8,706 nt of DNA from Candidatus Thorarchaeota archaeon (lineage in GTDB: Archaea; Asgardarchaeota; Thorarchaeia; Thorarchaeales; Thorarchaeaceae). This document shows, in pieces, positions 1-4,600 of the stretch. The DNA is taken from contig JAHQWZ010000065.1 of assembly GCA_029856425.1 (NCBI GenBank), positions 1 to 8,706 on the forward strand, given 5' to 3'. The notes beneath the pieces are model-generated. The model had not been told where the DNA came from. It made no database searches and saw only the letters and a program-made list of their open reading frames with translations. Positions within the stretch are counted from its first letter, which is position 1. The number at the start of each line of letters is the position of its first letter. A program made the translations under genes and the position numbers.

Positions 1-1
1 C

Positions 2-256
2 TCTGTTGTTCGCCACCCTGCCTACCTTGCTGGCGTCCTTCTAGGAATTGCAGCCCTTTTCTCTAGGTTCTCAGTGTATTCGATTGGATTTTGTTTTATT
101 ATCTACGTGATATTTAGACTTCACATTCGAAGAGAGGAGAAGGAACTCATTGAGCGGTTCGGAGATGGTTATACAGACTACATTAGCAGAGTCCCTGCGT
201 TATATGTTAGTCCAAAGAATTATGGCAAGTTCTTCAGGTTCCTTAGAGGGAAATGA
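2..256 (+). CDS. Isoprenylcysteine carboxyl methyltransferase-like membrane protein, C-terminal part
   Basis: The frame is open from the left window edge, so the N-terminus is outside; 84 residues are visible. It begins with an RHPAYLAG motif, continues with a hydrophobic segment containing FCFIIYVIF, then REEKELIERFGDGYTDY and a VPALYVSP tail. This order (RHP-x-Y, one or two membrane helices, then an EE-x2-L-x3-FG-x2-Y-x2-Y-x3-VP signature) is the C-terminal half of the ICMT/PEMT-like methyltransferase fold, in which these motifs form the S-adenosylmethionine site at the membrane surface. The substrate cannot be told: archaeal members are often annotated only as isoprenylcysteine methyltransferase family proteins and may methylate lipids or other small molecules. 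The stop lies one base from the stop of the convergent gene at 258. Confidence 0.85.
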   Translation, partial: SVVRHPAYLAGVLLGIAALFSRFSVYSIGFCFIIYVIFRLHIRREEKELIERFGDGYTDYISRVPALYVSPKNYGKFFRFLRGK

Positions 257-257
257 T

Positions 258-1091
258 TCAGCTGACTAATGACCAAACATAGCCTTTCTTTTCTTTTGAA
301 AGCCTCTTAGTGACTACTTCCTCATTTTCTAGGATTATCAGGTTTCTAGGAACACGATCCTTGCACTCATTTGACTCCTTGGAAGCCTCTTCAATAATCT
401 CTGATGTTGTTGCTTCACCCAAGTGCCTCAAAATCTTGATCACTCTTTCTTTGGTATCAGGGCTTTCAAGATTCATTTGCATTGCTTTTATGATAAGAGT
501 AATTGCGAGAGCAACTTCTGCTACGATTGCAGCTAACACCGCGTAGGTAGACAACCAAATAACGTCGGTTGCGAAAGTATGAGTCAGACTCTCTAGGAGA
601 TAACCCATTGATCCCCCAATTACTAGGGCAATGCCCAAGGCTCGCCCGAGATAACCAGATGTGAAAACCAAATAACCGATTATTATCAGATGGAGGCCAT
701 AGAACACAATTCCAAAAAGTAACACTTGGTAGAAGAATGAAATCTCAGCGAAAAGCAATATCATGCTTGTAATGAAAATCAAGACCTCTATCCACCGCAA
801 TCTTTGAGCCACCTTCGAAAGATTCTCGTTTACCGAGGTTAGCACGTTGTTCAGCGGAAAAGGAATGATGAGGCTAAAGAGGGACATGAAGAAAAGAACA
901 GCTAGCACACCAATGAAGAGGAATACATTGGCCTTGACGCCCTGAGCTGCTGCTAGCATAGCTTCTCCCGGAACGTAGTATATTGTGTTCAAGGAGAGAA
1001 ATACAAGGGAGCCGAGTAGTATTCTAACTAGTATGAAAACTCCTGAATTCCTAGCACACCCTCGTCTTTCTAAAGATAATCCTTGGTTCAA
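258..1091 (-). CDS. DUF4386-family membrane protein with C-terminal winged-helix domain
   Basis: A 277-residue protein. Residues about 1-210 carry roughly six hydrophobic helices. The stretch FYGLHLIIIGYLVF, SGYLGRALG and a following glycine-rich helix match what I remember of the DUF4386 signature. Residues about 213-277 are soluble and look like a winged helix: TKERVIKILRHLG (helix 1), TTSEIIEEAS (helix 2), a recognition-like helix, then a basic KRLSKEKKGYVWSL wing and strand. The start is TTG at 1091, supported by GGAGG on the minus strand (1099-1103), 7 bases away. A TATA-like tract, minus-strand TATTTAATGA, lies near 1125-1134. DUF4386 has no known function. The fusion suggests a membrane-embedded regulator that could bind DNA, which is inference. 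The wing could instead mediate protein contacts. Confidence 0.85.
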   Translation of the reverse strand: MNQGLSLERRGCARNSGVFILVRILLGSLVFLSLNTIYYVPGEAMLAAAQGVKANVFLFIGVLAVLFFMSLFSLIIPFPLNNVLTSVNENLSKVAQRLRWIEVLIFITSMILLFAEISFFYQVLLFGIVFYGLHLIIIGYLVFTSGYLGRALGIALVIGGSMGYLLESLTHTFATDVIWLSTYAVLAAIVAEVALAITLIIKAMQMNLESPDTKERVIKILRHLGEATTSEIIEEASKESNECKDRVPRNLIILENEEVVTKRLSKEKKGYVWSLVS

Positions 1092-1122
1092 TCAACTTCC
1101 TCCGACTTCTCTTGTCAACGGA

Positions 1123-1135
1123 TTTCATTAAATAG
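1123..1135 (-). promoter_or_regulatory. TATA-like box for the DUF4386-winged-helix gene
   Basis: On the minus strand this reads CTATTTAATGAAA. It would place a transcription start about 25 bases downstream, just ahead of the GGAGG ribosome site at 1099-1103 and the TTG start at 1091. Position and composition fit an archaeal TATA box; nothing else confirms it. Confidence 0.4.
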
Positions 1136-1189
1136 TGTCATATTCCATCAATCTCCTGCTGCAAACCGGTACTTGAATTGTTAGGGCTT

Positions 1190-1211
1190 GCAAAAGATTT
1201 GCAAAGGATTT
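1190..1211 (+). repeat. Tandem 11-base repeat
   Basis: GCAAAAGATTT (1190-1200) is followed immediately by GCAAAGGATTT (1201-1211), differing at one base. The pair lies in the divergent intergenic region between the DUF4386 gene and the small-protein/nucleotidyltransferase unit, so it could be a regulator binding site. The unit matches one helical turn of DNA. Function is unproven. Confidence 0.6.
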
Positions 1212-1266
1212 ATCGATTAGGAGATTTGATAGTTACAGCGGCATCTGTGCAAACTGCTTGCCTTTT

Positions 1267-1301
1267 TTGCCGACATTAGCAAGAATTGCCGACATTCTGC
1301 T
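1267..1301 (+). repeat. Direct repeats TTGCCGACATT with overlapping hairpin
   Basis: TTGCCGACATT occurs exactly at 1267-1277 and again at 1286-1296, 19 bases apart. The core CCGACAT recurs at 1334-1340, ten bases before the small-protein start. The second copy also sits in an imperfect inverted repeat: AGCAAGAAT (1278-1286) can pair with ATTCTGCT (1294-1301) with one bulged A and the loop TGCCGAC. It lies just upstream of the TATA-like sequence at 1320-1326, a natural place for an operator controlling the 1349-2072 unit, for example by autoregulation. Confidence 0.55.
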
Positions 1302-1319
1302 CTCTTTGTGGATAGTAGG

Positions 1320-1326
1320 ATATATG
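1320..1326 (+). promoter_or_regulatory. Putative TATA box for the small protein/nucleotidyltransferase unit
   Basis: ATATATG is centred about 26 bases before the ATG at 1349. No Shine-Dalgarno sequence precedes that ATG, so this spacing suggests a leaderless transcript starting at or next to the start codon, as is common in archaea. Confidence 0.4.
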
Positions 1327-1348
1327 AGCTGAACCGACATGTCACAGC

Positions 1349-1519
1349 ATGGGTAGAATGACCAAATCAATTCCTGAACAGGTTAAGCATCGAAGGCACA
1401 TTGATCAAATGCGGACGGCTGAGTATGCGAAACGTTTCTCTGGAATCGAAAGGCTTCTGATGGGTCTTAGGCTTTCATCTTTAGCTATTCGCGTCGCAGG
1501 AGATAGAAAAGATGGATGA
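1349..1519 (+). CDS. Small basic protein overlapping the nucleotidyltransferase gene (antitoxin-like candidate)
   Basis: A 56-residue frame beginning MGRMTKSIPEQ and ending RVAGDRKDG. It is rich in Arg and Lys and mostly helical in character, with a middle section KRFSGIERLLMGLRLSSLA. That section recalls small proteins encoded just before MNT-type nucleotidyltransferases, where a (M)(S/T)xEERLxxALxLSxLA-like pattern is common; this resemblance is from memory and is weak. Its last 8 bases overlap the next gene (1512-1519), the arrangement expected for translational coupling. No Shine-Dalgarno precedes the ATG, but a TATA-like box at the leaderless distance does. An alternative start is the ATG at 1358. 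It may be the antitoxin or partner of the next gene; it could also be a non-coding open stretch. Confidence 0.6.
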   Translation: MGRMTKSIPEQVKHRRHIDQMRTAEYAKRFSGIERLLMGLRLSSLAIRVAGDRKDG

Positions 1520-2072
1520 GTTTACAGAGATATTGAAATTTGTTAGCTCCTATCTCAATGATCATGGAATAGAATATGTAATTGTAGGGGGAGTGGCTGT
1601 AATGTATCATGGTGTACCTCGTACTACTGTTGACATTGATATTCTTCTTCAAATCGATGATGCTGAAATTGATTCATTCTCTGATTTTCTGAATTCCAAG
1701 GGATTTAATGCCTCAGCGGATGATATGAGATCCGCATTGATTGAAGGATCATATAGTACGATCTTCTATATGGACACACTATTGCGTCTCGATCTTCAGG
1801 GAGTAATCTCCACTTTTGATCGATTAACAATTGAACGAGCTGTGGCAATTGAATTTCTCGAAGTGTCAATCAAATTGGGAACCGCTGAAGATACTATAGT
1901 CAACAAGGTTCTGTTTCAGGGTGAACAAGATATCAGAGACGCTCACGGGATTTTTCAAATCAATCGAGAGAGACTCGATATGAGCTATATCGAATCTACG
2001 TGCAAAATGTTAGGTATTTCCGATAAATGGAACTCTTTCTTATCTGAATCAGAAAAATGGACCTTAAAGTAA
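1512..2072 (+). CDS. Nucleotidyltransferase, AbiEii/DUF6036-like (MNT superfamily)
   Basis: A 186-residue protein with a nucleotidyltransferase core at its N-terminus. Residues 25-46 hold the GG motif (Gly26-Gly27), then RTTVDIDILL with the metal-binding pair Asp41 and Asp43. RLDLQ supplies the likely third carboxylate, Asp94. Further on come AED (125-127), Lys132 and GEQDIRDAHGI (137-146), typical of the AbiEii/DUF6036 type, then a helical tail with a C-terminal Trp. Members move nucleotides onto targets such as tRNA or a partner protein, and many act as toxins. The start ATG has GGAG at 1499-1502, nine bases upstream, inside the preceding small gene, which it overlaps by 8 bases. All catalytic residues are present, so it is probably active. 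The target is unknown, and a toxin role is inferred only from family and arrangement. Confidence 0.88.
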   Translation: MDEFTEILKFVSSYLNDHGIEYVIVGGVAVMYHGVPRTTVDIDILLQIDDAEIDSFSDFLNSKGFNASADDMRSALIEGSYSTIFYMDTLLRLDLQGVISTFDRLTIERAVAIEFLEVSIKLGTAEDTIVNKVLFQGEQDIRDAHGIFQINRERLDMSYIESTCKMLGISDKWNSFLSESEKWTLK

Positions 2073-2102
2073 TTGCAATGTAAGCCATTTTTGCCGATAT
2101 CC

Positions 2103-2109
2103 TTAAAAT
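2103..2109 (+). promoter_or_regulatory. TATA-like box of the tRNA-Cys gene
   Basis: TTAAAAT is centred about 32 bases before the first base of the mature tRNA, the usual place for an archaeal tRNA promoter allowing a short 5' leader. Confidence 0.5.
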
Positions 2110-2137
2110 CCAAGACGCCGTGCTTCTCATTAACTGA

Positions 2138-2212
2138 GCCGGTTTGGCGGAGCAGCTACGCGTTGGACTGCAGATCCAATTTACCTGGGTGCAAATCCCA
2201 GAGCCGGCTCCA
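2138..2212 (+). tRNA. tRNA-Cys (anticodon GCA), CCA encoded
   Basis: The cloverleaf closes fully. Acceptor GCCGGTT (2138-2144) pairs with AGCCGGC (2202-2208), with one G-U. There is a three-pair D stem GCG/CGC (2147-2149 with 2159-2161), an anticodon stem TTGGA/TCCAA, a 7-base loop with anticodon GCA at 2170-2172, a 5-base variable loop, and a T stem CTGGG/CCCAG. The discriminator is T at 2209, the cysteine identity base, followed by encoded CCA (2210-2212). Two conserved tertiary bases are changed. The T loop is TGCAAAT, so position 55 is G, not T. The D loop GAGCAGCTA has A (2154) where G18 is expected, although G19 (2155) and C56 (2192) remain. No intron is present. It is likely functional because every stem is intact. 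Confidence 0.96.
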
Positions 2213-2232
2213 CTTTCTTGAAGCGATGGTAT

Positions 2233-2793
2233 TCAAGAACCGTTTTCCTTCTTCTTCTCTTCCTGTTCTGTTTTCTCCATATGTTCTTTCACTGGCTTCT
2301 CATATGCTTCCTTGTCATACTCGTAGTCTATTTTCTGCAACTTGTCATACAAGTACTTCATTGAATTGAAGCAATTCGGCCGCCTATACACCATAGCAAA
2401 CTGATCCGCAGTTGGTTACAGTACTTCATAATGTCTGATGAGCATTACAGCGGTTGATTCGGGTATCGTATTATTGTCCGTGAATTTCCTATCAACAAGC
2501 GTACTAAGTCAGTCAAAGTACGAACCAACTCTAATCCACTTTGCGAACGCCTCAGGATTTAGCTCAGGACCGTATTTAACAAAGAATTCGCCTACATGAT
2601 TCCATGTCCAAGTCTGAATCTCATTTATTTCTTGGATGAATTCTTTATCATACAGAATTTTGCTGAATTCCAGGAATATCGAGAGCTTTCTGTCTCTAGC
2701 AAGACGTCGGATTGAATGTAAACTGACAATCACACCAAGAATGATACTTCCCAATCCAACTAACGTAGACACAGTTGTCAAGTCAACCTGCAC
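2233..2793 (-). pseudogene. Broken membrane-anchored protein (DUF4760-like), two in-frame stops
   Basis: One minus-strand frame runs from a GTG at 2793 to TGA at 2233-2235 and would give about 186 residues, but it is interrupted by TGA at 2509-2511 and TAA at 2416-2418. The N-terminus has a membrane helix (LVGLGSIILGVIVSLHSIRR), then a charged helical body (FLEFSKILYDKEF). Sequence that still looks like protein continues in the same frame after each stop: LSTLVDRKFTD, then PTADQFAMVYRRPN and KYLYDKLQKIDYEYDK, with a Lys/Glu-rich tail. TGA follows VGSYFD, where Gly (GGA) is a likely ancestor; TAA follows YEVL, where Glu (GAA) is likely. Each is one substitution. The layout resembles DUF4760 proteins, from memory. 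A minus-strand AGGTG a few bases upstream supports the GTG start. The N-terminal 94 residues could still be made. Confidence 0.8.
2241..2280 (+). terminator. T-rich tract downstream of tRNA-Cys
   Basis: A pyrimidine-rich stretch with several T runs begins about 30 bases after the tRNA CCA end. Archaeal RNA polymerase stops at such T tracts, so it could end the tRNA transcript. The same bases read on the minus strand as the Lys/Glu-rich tail of the neighbouring pseudogene, so the composition may simply reflect that coding past. Confidence 0.3.
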
Positions 2794-3039
2794 TTACCGC
2801 ACCTAGATTTATTGAGAATCTTGAATCATTAAAATGGTGTATGACAAATCACATACATTGTTCAAGTGCATTACCTTGCATTCATTTCGATGACTCTGTC
2901 CAACCAGATGCCTTGGATGAAGTTTCTCAGGTCGGACCTATACTTCTGGATTGTGTGATTGCATGCCTTGAAAAGACTGCAAGATATTTGGGCATACCAA
3001 GATAACAGCAAGAATAACGACATATATTCTACGCGGAGA
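2794..3039. other. Stretch without a convincing gene
   Basis: Between the broken minus-strand gene and the Nudix gene I see no supported gene. A minus-strand open stretch (2871-3065) contains KYRSDLRNF and IWLDRVIEMN, which look somewhat protein-like, but its start lies inside the tRNA fragment and it has no ribosome site. A plus-strand open stretch (2775-3005) has no recognisable features. The first 40 bases probably hold the promoter of the 2793 gene (a minus-strand AATAAAT at about 2808-2814). The rest may be eroded sequence from the same event that left the tRNA fragment. Confidence 0.4.
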
Positions 3040-3066
3040 GGAGCAATTCCTAGAGCAGGCTCCACT
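3040..3066 (+). repeat. Degenerate 3' fragment of tRNA-Cys
   Basis: Aligned without gaps to 2188-2214 (T arm, acceptor 3' strand, CCA and two flanking bases), 23 of 27 positions are identical. The last nine bases, GGCTCCACT, match exactly. A short GCGGAG just upstream (3033-3038) also resembles the tRNA D arm, but the anticodon arm and 5' acceptor strand are absent, so it cannot be a working tRNA. The base equivalent to position 55 is G here too. It could be the distal attachment site of an element once integrated at the tRNA 3' end, or debris of a local duplication. Confidence 0.6.
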
Positions 3067-3124
3067 ACTCATTCTCCTATGACATTCTTATACTGGTTCT
3101 ATCACGATGCTTTGGGAGTTTGTT

Positions 3125-3658
3125 ATGAAAAAAGACCATATGAGAAACGTAACCTATGATTCCATTTTTGGAATATACTATAGTTCTGCGGGTGTGATGC
3201 AAAATGGCAATCGTATTCTACTCAGTAGAGTAGAAGAGGATGATATCTGGGTTCTTCCAGAAGGCGGTGTAAAATTGTATGAAACCACCGAGGAGGCACT
3301 CGAGAGAGAGATTCTTGAGGAGATGGGATTCGAGATTGAAGTAGAGCGACTGCTATGGATAGTAGAGAACATCTTCGATGTCGAAGAAAGCGATATGACA
3401 CCTGAATTTCCTCCAGGCAAGTATCATGATATTCATTTTACTTTTCTAATCAAACCAAAAGAAAAAGACGGAGATTGGTTGAAGGAGGAATTCTATGGTA
3501 TGGAAGACGATTTCATTCCGGATACGAGATTGAAACTCGTCTTCAGATGGTTTGCTCCGGATGAGCTTGATGATATTAACCTGGTGCCAGTGTGTATGAA
3601 ACAGATTTTGAAGAAGATACCGGACCATCCAACCGTCGTAGTAAATCGTGAGGAGTAA
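3125..3658 (+). CDS. Nudix hydrolase, copy 1
   Basis: A 177-residue Nudix protein. The Nudix box is complete: GGVKLYE, seven residues, then REILEEMGF, matching GX5EX7REUXEEXGU with all metal-binding glutamates. It is preceded by DDIWVLPEGG, the usual strand leading into the box. Downstream, FRWFAPDELDDINLVP is the common C-terminal element. Nudix enzymes hydrolyse nucleoside diphosphates linked to another group (nucleotide sugars, ADP-ribose, oxidised dNTPs, capped RNA); the substrate cannot be read from this sequence. The start is ATG 3125 because GGGAG (3114-3118) lies six bases before it; an in-frame ATG at 3107 has no such site. It is paralogous to the protein at 4601-5119. Each copy is divergent from a broken copy of the same small membrane protein. 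Confidence 0.92.
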   Translation: MKKDHMRNVTYDSIFGIYYSSAGVMQNGNRILLSRVEEDDIWVLPEGGVKLYETTEEALEREILEEMGFEIEVERLLWIVENIFDVEESDMTPEFPPGKYHDIHFTFLIKPKEKDGDWLKEEFYGMEDDFIPDTRLKLVFRWFAPDELDDINLVPVCMKQILKKIPDHPTVVVNREE

Positions 3659-3711
3659 TAGCAGGCTAGGAACTACACTGTCCATTTCTTCTATCTGCCA
3701 CTATCTGATGT

Positions 3712-3720
3712 TTTATGTAA
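3712..3720 (+). promoter_or_regulatory. TATA-like box for the VOC gene
   Basis: TTTATGTAA lies about 45 bases before the ATG at 3761. It would give a leader of roughly 20 bases containing the TGAGGA ribosome site (3748-3753). An 8-base inverted repeat, GGCTAGGA (3664-3671) and TCCTAGCC (3722-3729), brackets the region. Confidence 0.4.
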
Positions 3721-3760
3721 ATCCTAGCCAAAAGTAAATGAAAGAGATGAGGACGAAGTC

Positions 3761-4132
3761 ATGGAACTCGGTGCTTTTTCAGTTAGCTTAACAGTGAAGG
3801 ATATCAAGGTTTCTCATGAATTCTACAAGAAACTGGGTTTCAAGGACTTTCATGGAGACCTTTCCAAGAACTGGATAATTATGAAGAGCGGTGACCATAC
3901 TATTGGGCTATTTCAGGGCATGCTTGAAAAAAACACTCTCACATTCAATCCTGGTTGGGATCAGAATGCAAAAGAATTGGATTCTTTCACAGATGCCCGC
4001 GTCATTCAACGTCACTTGAAAGAAAAGGGCGTCGAGCTAGTTAGCGAAGCCGATGAAACATCAAAAGGACCTGCTAGTTTTCTCCTATTGGATCCTGATG
4101 GAAACCCGATTCTTATCGATCAGCATGTCTGA
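3761..4132 (+). CDS. VOC (glyoxalase/bleomycin resistance) superfamily protein
   Basis: A 123-residue protein of single-domain VOC length. The first beta-alpha-beta unit is FSVSLTVKDIKVSHEFYKKLGF (residues about 6-27), the second module is HTIGLFQGM followed by TFNPGWD, and the end is LLLDPDGNPILID. VOC proteins are metal-dependent lyases, dioxygenases or drug-binding proteins. The usual metal ligands look altered: the first-strand His position is Ser, and the C-terminal strand has NPILID where an IE-type glutamate is common. It may therefore bind ligands without metal catalysis, or use other residues. The ATG has TGAGGA eight bases upstream. It sits between the two Nudix modules in the same direction as the Nudix genes, with its own probable promoter, so no operon link is evident. 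Confidence 0.88.
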   Translation: MELGAFSVSLTVKDIKVSHEFYKKLGFKDFHGDLSKNWIIMKSGDHTIGLFQGMLEKNTLTFNPGWDQNAKELDSFTDARVIQRHLKEKGVELVSEADETSKGPASFLLLDPDGNPILIDQHV

Positions 4133-4166
4133 ATTTAGTATTCTGGCAAGCAGAACTGGGTCTTCT

Positions 4167-4319
4167 TTATTTCTTGACCAAGGATATAGCTTCAGAGGGG
4201 CGAGTAGAAACACAGAATCCACACCCATAGCATAGATCGTCATTCACCTTCAACTGGCCATCAACAAGTTCCCTTGCTCCAAAGTGGCATCGCTCTACAC
4301 ATGTCCCATCACTCACGCA
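4167..4319 (-). pseudogene. Truncated 4Fe-4S ferredoxin-type domain remnant
   Basis: The minus strand encodes 50 residues ending in a TAA at 4167-4169. The first motif reads CVSDGTCVERCHFGA, i.e. C-x2-D-x2-C-x3-C with Asp in place of the second Cys. Then comes a short linker (ELVDGQLKVNDDL), and CYGCGFCVSTRPSEAI, where the fourth Cys of the second cluster is Arg; the end is SLVKK. This is the typical C-terminal two-cluster ferredoxin domain. Upstream the frame runs without a start codon into the fragment at 4313-4468, in a different frame, so the 5' part of this gene is missing. The loss of a cluster ligand and the missing start both point to a dead gene. The parent was probably a longer iron-sulfur protein. 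Confidence 0.75.
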
Positions 4320-4468
4320 CTTGTCCAGAGCATCTTGTTGTATTCCAGGAAGATGGCTAATTTCCTTGCTCTTGTGAAGCGTCGAATCGAATGTAGGGCT
4401 GCTACTATACCTATGATAACGCTATCCAATCCAACAATGGTCGTTATTGGCGTTAAGTCAAGCTGCAA
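4313..4468 (-). pseudogene. Truncated N-terminus of the membrane-anchored (DUF4760-like) protein, copy 2
   Basis: The minus-strand frame from TTG 4468 gives LQLDLTPITTIVGLDSVIIG, then VAALHSIRRFTRARKLAIFLEYNKMLW, closely matching the N-terminus of the copy at 2233-2793 (VQVDLTTVSTLVGLGSIILG, VSLHSIRR, RKLSIFLEFSKILY). The match ends at about 4325; after TSA comes a stop at 4313-4315. From there the sequence is the ferredoxin-type remnant in another frame. The frame is open back to 4552, but the alignment of both copies starts at the TTG/GTG codon before CAG, so the upstream residues are probably not coding. The membrane helix is preserved. A deletion joining two neighbouring genes explains this best. 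Confidence 0.75.
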
Positions 4469-4600
4469 ACCATACACCCAGAATGTGAATTTGAAATCAA
4501 TGAATAAAAGCCTCTGTTTTCTTTTCACTAATCGAAGAAGGAAATCCTTCAAATAGGCTTGACAAATTGGTCAAGATGCATGTGGGAGCAGGAGACCAAT

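Noticed and set aside
310..546. Open frame on the plus strand opposite the DUF4386 gene
   Set aside because: It lies within the coding strand's complement, has no recognisable motif and no ribosome site; the minus-strand gene explains the region.
2073..2369. 98-residue plus-strand open frame across the tRNA
   Set aside because: It runs straight through the tRNA-Cys gene and the back of the broken minus-strand gene; no protein features.
2509..2511. TGA as a selenocysteine codon
   Set aside because: The same frame also has a TAA stop at 2416-2418, and the context suggests a lost Gly codon; decay is simpler.
2971..2999. Possible tRNA anticodon-arm remnant (GACTGCAAGAT followed by ATTTGGGCA)
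   Set aside because: Resembles the tRNA-Cys anticodon arm only with several gaps and is in the wrong order and spacing relative to the better match at 3040-3066; probably chance.
2871..3065. 64-residue minus-strand open frame
   Set aside because: Its start lies in the tRNA fragment, there is no ribosome site and no family match; a relic cannot be excluded but is not supportable.
3664..3729. 8-base inverted repeat GGCTAGGA/TCCTAGCC around the VOC promoter
   Set aside because: A 50-base spacing and only 8 paired bases make it weak as a terminator or operator; noted only in the promoter entry.
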